In this document: piece after piece, positions 25,658-36,375 of the stretch
Layout of the letters: every line of letters begins with the position of its first letter
How positions within the stretch are numbered: position 1 is the first letter of the stretch
Assembly (NCBI RefSeq): GCF_003344765.1
Contig: NZ_QPMH01000021.1
Span: 1-62,811 of the forward strand
Direction of reading: 5' to 3'
DNA: 62,811 nucleotides
Origin: Ferruginivarius sediminum
GTDB lineage: Bacteria > Pseudomonadota > Alphaproteobacteria > Kiloniellales > Rhodovibrionaceae
Made by a program: the position numbers and the translations under genes
Notes under the pieces: model-generated
Seen by the model: only the letters and a program-made list of their open reading frames with translations
The model's database searches: none
Told to the model about the DNA's origin: nothing

Positions 25658-27985
25658 TCACGCCTTCGCCGCCTGGATCGCCTGCCAAACCTTGTCGGGC
25701 GTGGCCGGCATATCGATGTGGTGAACGCCCAGCGGCGCCAGCGCATCGGCCAGCGCGTTCATCACCGCCGGCGGCGCGCCGATCGCGCCCGCCTCGCCGG
25801 CACCCTTGATGCCGAAGGGGTTGGTGGCGCAAGGCACCTCCAGGAACCGGATGTCGATGCCGGGCACGTCGTCCGCACGCGGCATTGTGTAGTCCTGGAA
25901 GGTGGCCGTGACAAGTTGCCCGGACTCGGGATCGTAGTGCGTGTTCTCCAAAAGCGCCTGACCGATGCCCTGCGCGGTGCCGCCCATCACCTGGCCCCGC
26001 GCCAGGGACGGGTTCACGATGACGCCGAAGTCGTCGACCACCGTGTAGCGCAGGATATCGACGACCCCCGTCTCCTCGTCCACCTCCAGTTCGCAGACGT
26101 GGCAGCCGTTGGGGAAGGTTACGTCGGGCGGGTCGAAGGTGGCGCTCTCCTCCAGCCCGCCTTGCAGCTCTTCCGGCAGGTCGTCGCGCCCCGCGTGGCC
26201 GGCAAGCTCTGTCAGGGTGATGCGCTTGTCGGTTCCGGCGACGGTGAAGGTGCCGGCCTCGAACTCCAGGTCCGCCGGCGCCGCCTCCAGCACGAAGCCG
26301 GCCAAGTTGCGGGCCTTGTCCACCAGCTTATCGGCCGCCAACCCCGTCGCGCCGCCGCCCATCAGCAGCGAGCGCGAGCCGCTGGTGCCGCCACCGCTCG
26401 GCAGGTCGTCGGTGTCGCCCTGATGCAGCGTCACCTTGGTCGGGTCGATGCCGAGGGCATCGGCGAGTATCTGGGCATAGGCGGTGGCGTGGCCCTGGCC
26501 GTTGCTCTGCGTGCCGACGTAAAGTGCGACGCCGCCGTCCTCCGCGATGTGCAGGCGGGCATCCTCGCTGCCCATCTGTCCAGCGCAGGCCTCGACATAG
26601 CAGGCGAAGCCAAGGCCGCGCAGCTTCCCCTGCTTTCGCGCCTGTGACTTGCGCAGCGCGATATTGCCCCAGCCGGCCGCGTCCAAGGCAGCGTCCATCA
26701 CCCGCTGGAACTCGCCGGAATCGTAGGTGAGGCCGGTTGCCGTGGTGTAGGGCATCGCCTCGGGCGGGATGAAGTTCTGGCGGCGCAGCAGGTGCGGGCC
26801 GACGCCCAGTTCCCGCGCCGCCTGATCCACCGTGCGCTCCACGAAATAGGCCGCCTCCGGCCGCCCGGCGCCGCGATAGGCGTCCACCGGCACGGTGTTG
26901 GTGAAGGCCAGAGTCACCTCCGCGTAGATCGCCGGGATGCGATAGAGGCCAGAGAGCATCTTCGTCACCGCGCCCGTCGGCACGTAGGTTCCGAAGTTGG
27001 ATAGGTAGGCGCCGACGTTGGCAACCGAGTTCATGCGCAGCGCTATCATCCGGTTGTCGGCGTCAAAGGCCAGTTCCATCGTGGCCACGTGGTCGCGGCC
27101 CTGGGCGTCGGACTGGAAACTCTCGTTGCGCTCCGCCGTCCATTTCACCGGCCGGCCCAACTCGCGCGCGGCGAACAGCGTCAGCGCGTACTCGGCGTAG
27201 AGGAAGATCTTGGTGCCGAAGCCGCCGCCGACGTCCGGCGTGATCACGTGGAAGCGCTCGGCCGGCAGCTTGAAGATGTGCTTTGCCAGCCATTTGCGCA
27301 GGTCGTGCGCCCCCTGGCTGCCGGCGGTCAGGGTGAAGCTCTCGCTCTTTGCGTCGTAGACGCCGATGGCGTCGCGCGGCTCCATCGGATTGGCGACGAG
27401 GCGGTTGTTCACCAGTTCGAGGCGGGTGACGTGCGCCGCCTGGCGGATCGCGGCGTCGGTCGCCTCGGCGTCGCCCTGTGCCCAGCGCAGGCAAACGTTG
27501 TCGGGTGCCTCGTCCCAGATTTGCGGCGCGTCGTCCGCCAGGGCTGCCTTGCCGTCTACGACATGCGGCAGCTCGGCGTAGTCGACCTCGACAAGCTCTG
27601 CGGCGTCCTTCGCGGCGTCCACGCTTTCGGCAATGATGGCGGCGACTGGGTCGCCGACGTGGCGCACGCGGCCCCTGGCCAGGATCGGGTGGCCCGGCAT
27701 GACCGGCGGCTTGCCGTCCTTGCCGGGTATCGGCGCCATGCAGGGGATGTCGCCCAGCCCGGCGGCGTCCAGGTCGGCGCTGGTATAGACCGCCAGCACG
27801 CCCGGCACCTCGCGCGCCGCTGCCGTGTCGATGTTGGCGATATCGGCGTGGGCGTGCGGGCTGCGCACCAACACCATGAAGGCTTGGTTCTCGCGGTTGA
27901 TGTCGTCGGTGTACTGGCCGTGGCCGGTCAGAAGGCGTGCATCTTCGACACGCGCGAGCGGCTGGCCTATGCCGAACTGGCCCAT
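25658..27985 (-). CDS. Molybdenum hydroxylase large subunit (xanthine dehydrogenase family)
   Basis: 775 residues. A MoCo-binding subunit of the XDH/aldehyde oxidase/CO dehydrogenase type: GQPLARVEDARLLTGHGQYT at the N-terminus, PDVGGGFGTKIFLYAEYALT, a VPVDAYRGAGRPEAAYFVER segment and a C-terminal FGIKGAGEAGAIGAPPAVMN containing the catalytic Glu. The active-site loop lacks the Cys-Ser-Arg of true CO dehydrogenase, so a hydroxylase of an aldehyde or N-heterocycle is expected. The usual FeS and FAD subunit genes are not adjacent, so it depends on partners elsewhere. Confidence 0.92.
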   Translation of the reverse strand: MGQFGIGQPLARVEDARLLTGHGQYTDDINRENQAFMVLVRSPHAHADIANIDTAAAREVPGVLAVYTSADLDAAGLGDIPCMAPIPGKDGKPPVMPGHPILARGRVRHVGDPVAAIIAESVDAAKDAAELVEVDYAELPHVVDGKAALADDAPQIWDEAPDNVCLRWAQGDAEATDAAIRQAAHVTRLELVNNRLVANPMEPRDAIGVYDAKSESFTLTAGSQGAHDLRKWLAKHIFKLPAERFHVITPDVGGGFGTKIFLYAEYALTLFAARELGRPVKWTAERNESFQSDAQGRDHVATMELAFDADNRMIALRMNSVANVGAYLSNFGTYVPTGAVTKMLSGLYRIPAIYAEVTLAFTNTVPVDAYRGAGRPEAAYFVERTVDQAARELGVGPHLLRRQNFIPPEAMPYTTATGLTYDSGEFQRVMDAALDAAGWGNIALRKSQARKQGKLRGLGFACYVEACAGQMGSEDARLHIAEDGGVALYVGTQSNGQGHATAYAQILADALGIDPTKVTLHQGDTDDLPSGGGTSGSRSLLMGGGATGLAADKLVDKARNLAGFVLEAAPADLEFEAGTFTVAGTDKRITLTELAGHAGRDDLPEELQGGLEESATFDPPDVTFPNGCHVCELEVDEETGVVDILRYTVVDDFGVIVNPSLARGQVMGGTAQGIGQALLENTHYDPESGQLVTATFQDYTMPRADDVPGIDIRFLEVPCATNPFGIKGAGEAGAIGAPPAVMNALADALAPLGVHHIDMPATPDKVWQAIQAAKA

Positions 27986-28144
27986 GACGGTCTCCGCGCT
28001 TTATGGTGGTCGCCGCCGGTCGTCGCGGCATGCGAGATTGGCGCGATCCTAGCCAAGCGGGCGGGCATGACCAACCATGAATTGTCGTGCACCGCCGCGT
28101 TTCTGCATGCGGGATCCCATGGGGGATAGAAGAAGGGCCGGGTC

Positions 28145-28855
28145 ATGTGCGGGCGCTACTCCATCACCTCGCCGACGGAGGCGATCCAGAAGCTGTTCCA
28201 GGTGCCGGAGCGGCCGAACCTGCCGCCGCGCTACAACGTCGCCCCGACGCAGGAGGTGCCGGCCGTGCGCCTGGGTGAGGACGGGGCGCGGCACCTCGTG
28301 CTGCTGCGCTGGGGCCTGATCCCGTTCTGGGCGAAGGATGCCACGATCGGCAACCGCCTGATCAACGCCCGCGCCGAGAGCGCGGCCACCAAGCCCGCGT
28401 TCCGGGCCGCGTTCAAGGCACGGCGCTGCCTTGTCGTCGCAGACGGCTTCTATGAGTGGAAGAAGCCGCAGAAGAAGGGTGCGGCGAAGCAGCCGTATCG
28501 CGCCACACTGAAGGGCGGCGGCCCCTTCGGCTTCGCGGGTCTGTGGGAACGTTGGAACGACCCGGAAACTCAGAGTACGGTCGAAAGCTGCACCATCCTG
28601 ACGACGGATGCCAACCCGCTGCTGGCCGACATCCACGAGCGAATGCCGGTGATCGTGGATCCGACCGATTTCGACCCTTGGCTCGACACCTCGGTGGCGG
28701 CCGAGCGGGCCGAAGCGCTCCTGAAGCCCTTTCCGGCCGGGAAGATGGCAGTCTACCCTGTATCGACGCGCGTCAACAGCGTCGCCAACGACGGGCCGGA
28801 CCTCGTGGAACCGCTGGACAGCGGCGGCGCGACGGGGCAGGCGGAGCTGTTCTAG
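28145..28855 (+). CDS. SRAP/YedK-HMCES family abasic-site DNA-protein crosslinker
   Basis: 236 residues. Mature N-terminus MCGRYS supplies the catalytic Cys2 that crosslinks to abasic sites in single-stranded DNA. RYNVAPTQEVPAVR, LINARAESAATKPAFR, VVADGFYEWKK with its glutamate, and LADIHERMPVIV with the histidine complete the SRAP active site. It guards abasic sites at replication forks. Alone on the plus strand next to the hydroxylase. Confidence 0.93.
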   Translation: MCGRYSITSPTEAIQKLFQVPERPNLPPRYNVAPTQEVPAVRLGEDGARHLVLLRWGLIPFWAKDATIGNRLINARAESAATKPAFRAAFKARRCLVVADGFYEWKKPQKKGAAKQPYRATLKGGGPFGFAGLWERWNDPETQSTVESCTILTTDANPLLADIHERMPVIVDPTDFDPWLDTSVAAERAEALLKPFPAGKMAVYPVSTRVNSVANDGPDLVEPLDSGGATGQAELF

Positions 28856-28970
28856 CCGATGGTTGCGTCTCTCTGCCAACGATCGCGGGACATGTCCCCA
28901 TATCGACAAGGTCGATTGTCTGCCGGATCATGTGACGCATTGGAGACGTAAGGGACGGCGAGGGGGCCGG

Positions 28971-29438
28971 ATGCTGGCGCAACTGTTGGCGGGGGCGATG
29001 CTGATCGCGGCTTCGGTGGCGATCCATGCCTTCGTGCTCGACCGTCTGGCGCTGCTGCTGCGGCGGCTAGAAGCCCGGCATCCCAGGCCGCTGCGCCTGC
29101 GCTGGCGGTTCTACCTGCTGTTGCTGGCCGCGCTGGGCGCGTTCCTGTCGCATGTGGTCCAGGTGTGGATCTGGGCCGTGGTCTTCATGGTGGTGGGCGA
29201 GTTCGCGACGCTGGAGCCCGCGCTGTATTTCTCCACGTCCACTTTCACGACGGTGGGCTACGGCGATGTCACGATGTCGGAGAAGTGGCGCCTGCTGGCA
29301 AGCTTCGAAGGGGCGGGTGGAATGCTGCTCTTCGGCCTCAGCACCGCCTTCCTATTCGAGGTGATGCGCCGCGTCTGGCAGCGCATCGACCTGCCACCGG
29401 CACCGGAGCCGGGCCACCATTCGCACGACGGAAGCTGA
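28971..29438 (+). CDS. Two-helix potassium channel
   Basis: 155 residues. Membrane segments near residues 2-22 and 45-70, then the pore loop STSTFTTVGYGDVTMSEKWR with selectivity filter TVGYGD, then a last helix GAGGMLLFGLSTAFLFEVM. The layout matches the ion-channel family (Pfam Ion_trans_2) without a regulatory domain. The ATG at 28971 follows AGGGGGCCGG. The DUF123 gene begins 1 nt later. Confidence 0.88.
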   Translation: MLAQLLAGAMLIAASVAIHAFVLDRLALLLRRLEARHPRPLRLRWRFYLLLLAALGAFLSHVVQVWIWAVVFMVVGEFATLEPALYFSTSTFTTVGYGDVTMSEKWRLLASFEGAGGMLLFGLSTAFLFEVMRRVWQRIDLPPAPEPGHHSHDGS

Positions 29439-29439
29439 T

Positions 29440-29904
29440 ATGCGCACGGGCGGCGACAGTGGCAATATCCCAGCATCGCCGGGCGCCTACGCGCTGGTCC
29501 TGCGTCTGCGCGCTTCCCTGCCGCTGAGCGATATACGACGCTTCCGGGATTGCACGCTTCCACCCGGCCTATATGCTTATTTTGGCAGCGCCAAGGGGGC
29601 CGGCGGACTGGCGGCGCGCGTCGGACGGCACGTGCGCTTGCGCGCGGGGCGGCGGCCGCACTGGCATATCGACCGCCTGCTGGCGCGCGGCGAGGTGGTA
29701 GGCGTGGTGGTTTGGCCCGAGGGCGACGAGTGCACGTGGCGCGCGGGCGTGCAGGCGGACCGGCGGGTTAGCGTACCGCTGCCGGGTTTCGGTAGCTCCG
29801 ACTGCCGCGCTTGCCCCGCTCATCTGCTGACGGTGCCGGATGCCGCCGTCGTTGCAGACGCGCTCGAAGGGCGCGGGGTTGGCGGGACGGGGTGCGCCGC
29901 CTAG
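29440..29904 (+). CDS. DUF123 GIY-YIG nuclease-like protein
   Basis: 154 residues. The family pattern is clear: GAYALVLRLRASLPL, LPPGLYAYFGSAKGAGGLAA, RVGRHVRLR and RPHWHIDRLL, then GSSDCRACPAHL. The DUF123 fold is a compact GIY-YIG-like domain seen in archaea and alphaproteobacteria, sometimes fused to endonuclease III. Activity is unproven. It directly follows the K+ channel gene, probably co-transcribed. Confidence 0.85.
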   Translation: MRTGGDSGNIPASPGAYALVLRLRASLPLSDIRRFRDCTLPPGLYAYFGSAKGAGGLAARVGRHVRLRAGRRPHWHIDRLLARGEVVGVVVWPEGDECTWRAGVQADRRVSVPLPGFGSSDCRACPAHLLTVPDAAVVADALEGRGVGGTGCAA

Positions 29905-29952
29905 ATTGCGGGGCAATCCGAAACCGCGCTCAAGCTCAGGGAGTTCGCCGGC

Positions 29953-30393
29953 ATGCAATACCTCCACACCATGGTCCGCATCAGCGACGTCGACGAGTCG
30001 CTCGACTTCTATTGCGACAAGCTGGGGCTCAAGGAAATCAGCCGCACGGACCTGGAACCGGCCCGCGCGACGCTGATCTTTCTGGCTGCCCCCGACGACG
30101 AGCAGCGCGCCCGCGAGGACAAGGCGCCGATGCTTGAACTGACCTACAACTGGGATCCGGAGGCCTATGGCGGCGGCCGCAACTTCGGCCACCTGGCGTT
30201 CCGCGTGGACGACATCTACGAGACCTGCCAGCGCCTGATGGACGGCGGCGTCACCATCAACCGGCCGCCGCGCGATGGCCGCATGGCCTTCGTCCGCTCC
30301 CCCGACGGCATCTCGGTCGAACTGCTGCAGAAGGGCGAGGCGCAGGCGCCGAAGGAGCCCTGGGCCAGCATGGAGAACACCGGCACCTGGTAA
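29953..30393 (+). CDS. gloA: Lactoylglutathione lyase (glyoxalase I)
   Basis: 146 residues. MQYLHTMVRISDVDESLDFY supplies the first His ligand; MLELTYNW a Glu; NFGHLAFRVDDIYETCQRL the second His; and DGISVELLQKGE the last Glu, the H-E-H-E metal set. It converts the methylglyoxal-glutathione adduct to S-lactoylglutathione. The C-terminus PWASMENTGTW resembles many proteobacterial GloA proteins. Confidence 0.93.
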   Translation: MQYLHTMVRISDVDESLDFYCDKLGLKEISRTDLEPARATLIFLAAPDDEQRAREDKAPMLELTYNWDPEAYGGGRNFGHLAFRVDDIYETCQRLMDGGVTINRPPRDGRMAFVRSPDGISVELLQKGEAQAPKEPWASMENTGTW

Positions 30394-30427
30394 GGCCAAG
30401 CTTCGCGGGCGGGGCGCGCTCTTTCGC

Positions 30428-31333
30428 CTACTCGATCCGTCCGTGAACCCAATAGTCGGCGCGGGCGCGGCTACCATCCAGATAGCGCGCCGCCGCGTCC
30501 GCGTAGCCACGCTCTCGGCCGCTGGCGATCAGCGCCTCGACATCCGCCAGCGCCAGCCACATCCGGCCAAGCACCGCGCTCGCCCAAGGATGATCGGCGG
30601 CGAAGCCGTCGCGTGCCAGGACGTGGACGCGCTGCGGTCCGCCCAATGCGCCTGCCGGATCGTCCAGGAAGCGCAGGTCGTAAACGCCGAAGACCCAGTG
30701 TGGCCGCCGGCCGACCGCCACCGCAGTCTCGCCCCTCGTTATAGCGCGTTTCAGTGTCAGGGACGGGCCCGCGTCGTTCGACGGCTCCAGCCGGTAGCCG
30801 TCCAGCCCGTAGACTTCGAGGGCGCGCTGCGACAGCGCCATGACCGCCGTGCCGGCCTCGCCGCCACGTATCCGGCCGTCCACGCGCTCCCGCACGTCCG
30901 CGCGCGACAGATCGCTCATGGAGATGATACCGGCGCTGGCCGGGGTATCCGGCACCACCCACCCCAGCCGGGCGCCGTCGTAGAGTACGCCCAGGTCTTC
31001 GACGCGGCCCTCGATCGCTTCCAGGTAGGTGGCATGCGCGTCCGGCTGCCAGGAGCCAAGCATCACGTCCAGCTTTCCGGCGGCAAGTGCGCTGTAAAGG
31101 AATGCCGTATCGGCCAGCACCAGCCGCACCTGGTAGCCCAGTCGCCGTTGCATAACGGTGGCGGCAAGCTGCGCCGTCGCCTCGTTCGAGGCCCTGGCGC
31201 TCCAGCCGATGCGGATTGTGTTGCCGACCGCTTCGCGGCGCTCCACCGGCGTGAAATGGTCCTGCGCCGGCAGCGGGCCGGCTAGCAGGCTCGCGGCGAG
31301 AGCGATCGAGAGGATGCGGGCGGCTCGAAGCAT
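30428..31333 (-). CDS. Glycine betaine/choline-type ABC substrate-binding protein, orphan
   Basis: 301 residues with a signal peptide (about 1-23, ILSIALAASLLAGPLPAQ). The mature part has OpuAC/ProX features: IRIGWSARASNEATAQLAAT, VMLGSWQPDAHATYLEAIEG, LGWVVPDT and PHWVFGVYDLRFLDDP. It would bind betaine-like or quaternary amine ligands in the periplasm. No ABC permease or ATPase is nearby, so the transporter is elsewhere or it serves a sensor. Confidence 0.85.
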   Translation of the reverse strand: MLRAARILSIALAASLLAGPLPAQDHFTPVERREAVGNTIRIGWSARASNEATAQLAATVMQRRLGYQVRLVLADTAFLYSALAAGKLDVMLGSWQPDAHATYLEAIEGRVEDLGVLYDGARLGWVVPDTPASAGIISMSDLSRADVRERVDGRIRGGEAGTAVMALSQRALEVYGLDGYRLEPSNDAGPSLTLKRAITRGETAVAVGRRPHWVFGVYDLRFLDDPAGALGGPQRVHVLARDGFAADHPWASAVLGRMWLALADVEALIASGRERGYADAAARYLDGSRARADYWVHGRIE

Positions 31334-31387
31334 GGCTCGGGTCAGGTCGAATGTTGCAGGATCCGAAGCCGCGCGGCCGTACCGCTA

Positions 31388-32938
31388 TCAAGCGGCGCCT
31401 TCGCCCTCCGCCTGCAGGCGCTTGCGCAACTCCGTCTTCAGCACCTTGCCATAATTGTTCTTCGGCAGGGCGTCGACGAAGTACCAGTGGCGCGGCCGCT
31501 TGAAGCGCGCGATTTCGCCAAGGCAAAGCTCGTCCAGCGCCTGTGCTTCTGCCGCCGGCGCCGCGTCCGGGCGGGCGACGACGAAGGCGGCGACCTCCTC
31601 GCCCCACTCGGGATGCGGCTTGCCGACCACCGAGACCTCGGCGACGCCGGGGTGGCGGAGCAGCACTTCCTCCACCTCGCGCGGATAAATATTGGTGCCG
31701 CCGGAGATAATGACATCCTTGGAGCGGTCCATCAGCGTCAGGTAGCCGTCGGCGTCCAGCGCGCCCACATCGCCCGTGTGCAGCCAGCCGCCGCGCAGCG
31801 TTTCCGCCGTCGCCTCGGGCGCCTGCCAGTAGCCCGGCATCACGGAATCCCCGCGCACCAGCACCTCGCCGGTCTCGCCGGGCGGCAGCGGCCTGTCGTC
31901 CTCGTCGGCGATCATGACCTCGACGACCGCGTGCGGCCGGCCGACGGAGGCGAGGCGCGCTTCATAGCGCGGGTGGGCGGTGTTCTGGTGGTCCCAGCGC
32001 GGCAGGCAGGTGATGGTCATCGGGCTTTCGCCCTGTCCGTAGATCTGCACGAAGACCTGGCCGAAGGTGTCGATGGCCCGTTTCAGGTCGGCGACGTACA
32101 TCGGGCCGCCGCCGTAGACCACCGTTTTCAGGTTTCGGGTATCGGCGCTCGCGGCGGCGGGGTGCTCCATCAGGCGCTTCACCATCGTCGGCGCGGCGAA
32201 CATCGCGGTGCCGGGATAGCCGGGCAGCAGGTCGAAGATCTCTTCCGGCTCGAAGCCGCCGGACTCCGGGATGATCTGTGTGGCTGCCCCGGCAACGTGG
32301 GGCGCGATATAGAGGCCGGAGCCGTGCGACATCGGCGCGGCATGGAGGATGGCCTCGCCGGGCCGGATGGAGTCGACGTCCGCGAAATAGCTGAGCGTCA
32401 TCGCCTGCAGGACGCGATGGGTCAGCATGGCGCCTTTCGGCCGTCCCGTCGTGCCGCTGGTGAAGAACAGCCACGCCAGATCGTCGGGCGCGACCTCGGC
32501 CATGGGGGCCGGCTCGCCGGTCAGCAGCTTTTCGTAGTCGGCGCTGTCCACGTCGATCACCCGGCTGGAGGCAGGCAGGCCTTCCGCCACACGGCCCAGG
32601 GCGTCGGCCAACTTCGGCGTGGCAAAGACGGTTTCGGCGCCGCTGGACTCCAGGATGTAGCGCACCTCCTTCTCGTGCAGCTTCGCGTTCACCGGAACGG
32701 CGGCCAAGCCCGCCCACCAGCAGGCGTAGAGGATCTCGACATAGGCGGGATGGTTGGTCATCACCAGCGCCACCCGCGCACCAGGGGCCAGCCCCAGCCG
32801 GTCCCGGAGGCCGCCCGCCAGCACGGCCGACCGCCGGGCCAGACCGGCATAATCCAGGACGGTCCGTGGACCCAGGGCCACCGCCGGCATATCTCCGTAT
32901 GCCTGGCCCGCGCGCCGCAGCAACGCCGCAAGGTTCAT
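31388..32938 (-). CDS. Acyl-CoA synthetase (AMP-forming)
   Basis: 516 residues. AMP-binding motif FFTSGTTGRPKGAMLTHR, then QIYGQGESPMTITCL, TGDVGALDADGYLTLMDRSK and the C-terminal hinge VIISGGTNIYPREVEEVLL, with the catalytic lysine likely in KNNYGKVLKTELRK. A fatty-acid or carboxylate CoA ligase; substrate not readable. GGGGAGGA precedes the ATG at 32938. Between the two orphan binding-protein genes. Confidence 0.92.
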   Translation of the reverse strand: MNLAALLRRAGQAYGDMPAVALGPRTVLDYAGLARRSAVLAGGLRDRLGLAPGARVALVMTNHPAYVEILYACWWAGLAAVPVNAKLHEKEVRYILESSGAETVFATPKLADALGRVAEGLPASSRVIDVDSADYEKLLTGEPAPMAEVAPDDLAWLFFTSGTTGRPKGAMLTHRVLQAMTLSYFADVDSIRPGEAILHAAPMSHGSGLYIAPHVAGAATQIIPESGGFEPEEIFDLLPGYPGTAMFAAPTMVKRLMEHPAAASADTRNLKTVVYGGGPMYVADLKRAIDTFGQVFVQIYGQGESPMTITCLPRWDHQNTAHPRYEARLASVGRPHAVVEVMIADEDDRPLPPGETGEVLVRGDSVMPGYWQAPEATAETLRGGWLHTGDVGALDADGYLTLMDRSKDVIISGGTNIYPREVEEVLLRHPGVAEVSVVGKPHPEWGEEVAAFVVARPDAAPAAEAQALDELCLGEIARFKRPRHWYFVDALPKNNYGKVLKTELRKRLQAEGEGAA

Positions 32939-33095
32939 CCCGATCCTCCCCGGTTTCGCCGTATTCGGTCGTATAATTCCTTGCTGATGAATGCTGTAAA
33001 GGCCGCGCGCGAGGCCGTCAATCGGCCTGCCGGCCAGTGGTGATGGCGGCGCTGGAGTGTTAGACTCGATGTCGCACGCGAGAAGGGCCGAGACG

Positions 33096-34190
33096 ATGGA
33101 CGACCGCCAAGCATGGACCCGCCGGACCTTCCTGACGACGGTCGCCGGGGCTGCCATGCTTTGGCCCCTGCGCGGCGCATTTTCGCAGGAGGACGCGCCG
33201 TTGCGCTTCCTGCGCATCGGCACGGCGTCCACGGCCGGCACCTATTTCCCCATTGGCGGCATCCTGGCCAACGCCATCAGCCATCCGCCGGGCAGCCGCC
33301 CGTGCGAGCGCGGTGGCAGTTGCGGCGTGCCCAACCTGATCGCGGTGGTGCAATCCACCGACGGGTCCGTCGACAACGTCCGCCGGCTCGCCAGCGGCGC
33401 GCTCGATTCCGGCTTGGTCCAATCCGATGTCGCTTACTGGGCCTATTACGGCAAAGGCCTGTTCGAGGACCAGGGGCCGGTCGAGAACCTGCGCGCCATC
33501 GCCAACCTCTATCCCGAAGCCGTCCATCTGGTGGTTCGCGAGGATACGCGCGTGCGCAGCGTGCCGGAACTGGCCGGCAAGCGGATATCGCTGGATCGCA
33601 AAGGCTCCGGCACGCGTGTCGACGCGGAGTTGATCCTGAAGGCCTTCGGCATGTCGAAGGACGACATCCAGGAGGTCGACGTCCCCGCCGGGCAGGCCGC
33701 CGACATGATGCGCGAGGGGGAGCTTGACGGCTTCTTCTTCGTCGCCGGGACGCCGGCCAAGGCGATCTCCGACCTGGCCGAGGATGTCGCCATCCACCTG
33801 CTTCCACTTTTCGGCCCCGAGGTGGTGACCCTGCGCGAGGCCTATCCTTTCTTCGCGCCGCACAGCATCTCCGCCGGCACCTATCAGAACGTCGCTTACA
33901 CGCAGACGCTGTCGGTCGGCGCGCAGTGGATCATCGACGCCAGCATCGACGAGGACACGGTCTACCAGATCACCCGGGCGCTGTGGCATCCGAATACCCG
34001 CCGCCTCCTGGACAACGGCCATCCCAAGGGCAAGCTGATCCGGCTGGAGACCGCGCTGGACGGCCTGGGCGTCCCGCTGCACCCCGGCGCACGGCGCTGG
34101 TACGTCGAGGCCGGCGAGATCGAGCCGGACGAACGGCCGGGGCCATCGGAGGTGGTGCCGTCCGATAGCGGAGCCGCGGAGGAGGATTGA
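33096..34190 (+). CDS. TAXI-family TRAP transporter substrate-binding protein, orphan
   Basis: 364 residues. A Tat-like signal (TRRTFLTTVAGAAMLWPLRG) precedes LRIGTASTAGTYFPIGGILA, the hallmark of TAXI proteins, then QSDVAYWAYYGKGLF and GKRISLDRKGSGTRVDAELI. TAXI proteins feed fused DctQM-type TRAP permeases, usually with dicarboxylates, amino acids or aromatics. No permease gene is adjacent. The ATG at 33096 is preferred to the frame start at 33057 because it directly precedes the signal. Confidence 0.88.
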   Translation: MDDRQAWTRRTFLTTVAGAAMLWPLRGAFSQEDAPLRFLRIGTASTAGTYFPIGGILANAISHPPGSRPCERGGSCGVPNLIAVVQSTDGSVDNVRRLASGALDSGLVQSDVAYWAYYGKGLFEDQGPVENLRAIANLYPEAVHLVVREDTRVRSVPELAGKRISLDRKGSGTRVDAELILKAFGMSKDDIQEVDVPAGQAADMMREGELDGFFFVAGTPAKAISDLAEDVAIHLLPLFGPEVVTLREAYPFFAPHSISAGTYQNVAYTQTLSVGAQWIIDASIDEDTVYQITRALWHPNTRRLLDNGHPKGKLIRLETALDGLGVPLHPGARRWYVEAGEIEPDERPGPSEVVPSDSGAAEED

Positions 34191-34357
34191 ATGCGCGGCC
34201 CGGCCGCCGTCTGATTTCCTTTCCGGATTGAGCGGCGCCGATGCGCGCCCGACATGGACGGTTCGCCGCCAGTGGGGGCAGACAGCCGGCGGGAATCCCG
34301 CTATCACGGAGTCCGCCCGCACTGGCTGGAAGCAATTCGGAGAGGGGAACCTAGCGC

Positions 34358-35743
<1,386 letters not shown>

Positions 35744-35846
35744 GGCGGGAACCGGACAGTTCCCGGCACGATGGAAAAACGCGAGTAGAGCGATCCGTGG
35801 TAGTCTTCGGCCACAACAATCCGCAAGAACAGGGGGGATCGCGATC

Positions 35847-36290
35847 ATGTTCCGTAACATCATTTGCTGCGTCGACGGCTCCAGGCATTCGGAGCGTGCG
35901 GCGCAGGCGGCATCCGAATTGGCGGCCAGGTTCGACGCCAAGCTGACCTTCCTGACGGTGACCAAGGAATTGAAGGTCAACGAGGCCGTGAAGCGCTACA
36001 TCGAGCTGGAAAAGCTGTCCGGCGGCCTGGAATACGTCCTCGACGAGATGACCGAGCAGATCCTTGATGCCGCCAAGGCCTGTGCCGAGCGCTGCGGCGT
36101 CAGGGGTTTCAAGACCGAGGTCAAGGTCGGCCCGCCCGCGCGCACAATTGTGCAGTTCGCCGAGCGCACCAAGGCGGACACCATCGTCATGGGCCGGCGC
36201 GGCGTCGGCGATGTCGAGGGGGCGCTGTTGGGCAGCGTGTCGCACAAGGTCTCCTCGCTGGCGAGTTGCGGCGTCGTGACGGTCAAGTAA
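35847..36290 (+). CDS. Universal stress protein (UspA family)
   Basis: 147 residues. MFRNIICCVDGSRHSERAAQ opens the Usp fold; the ATP-binding loop G-x2-G-x9-G(S/T) appears in VMGRRGVGDVEGALLGSVS and the C-terminus VSSLASCGVVTVK is typical. A small cytoplasmic nucleotide-binding stress protein of unknown target. A MarR-type regulator follows on the same strand. Confidence 0.92.
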   Translation: MFRNIICCVDGSRHSERAAQAASELAARFDAKLTFLTVTKELKVNEAVKRYIELEKLSGGLEYVLDEMTEQILDAAKACAERCGVRGFKTEVKVGPPARTIVQFAERTKADTIVMGRRGVGDVEGALLGSVSHKVSSLASCGVVTVK

Positions 36291-36375
36291 GGACCGCGAA
36301 AAGGACGTGATCGGCGCTTCCATCCGTGGTTTGAAGACGCTACACTTCGTTGCGTTCATGCAACGAGGAAGGGCC

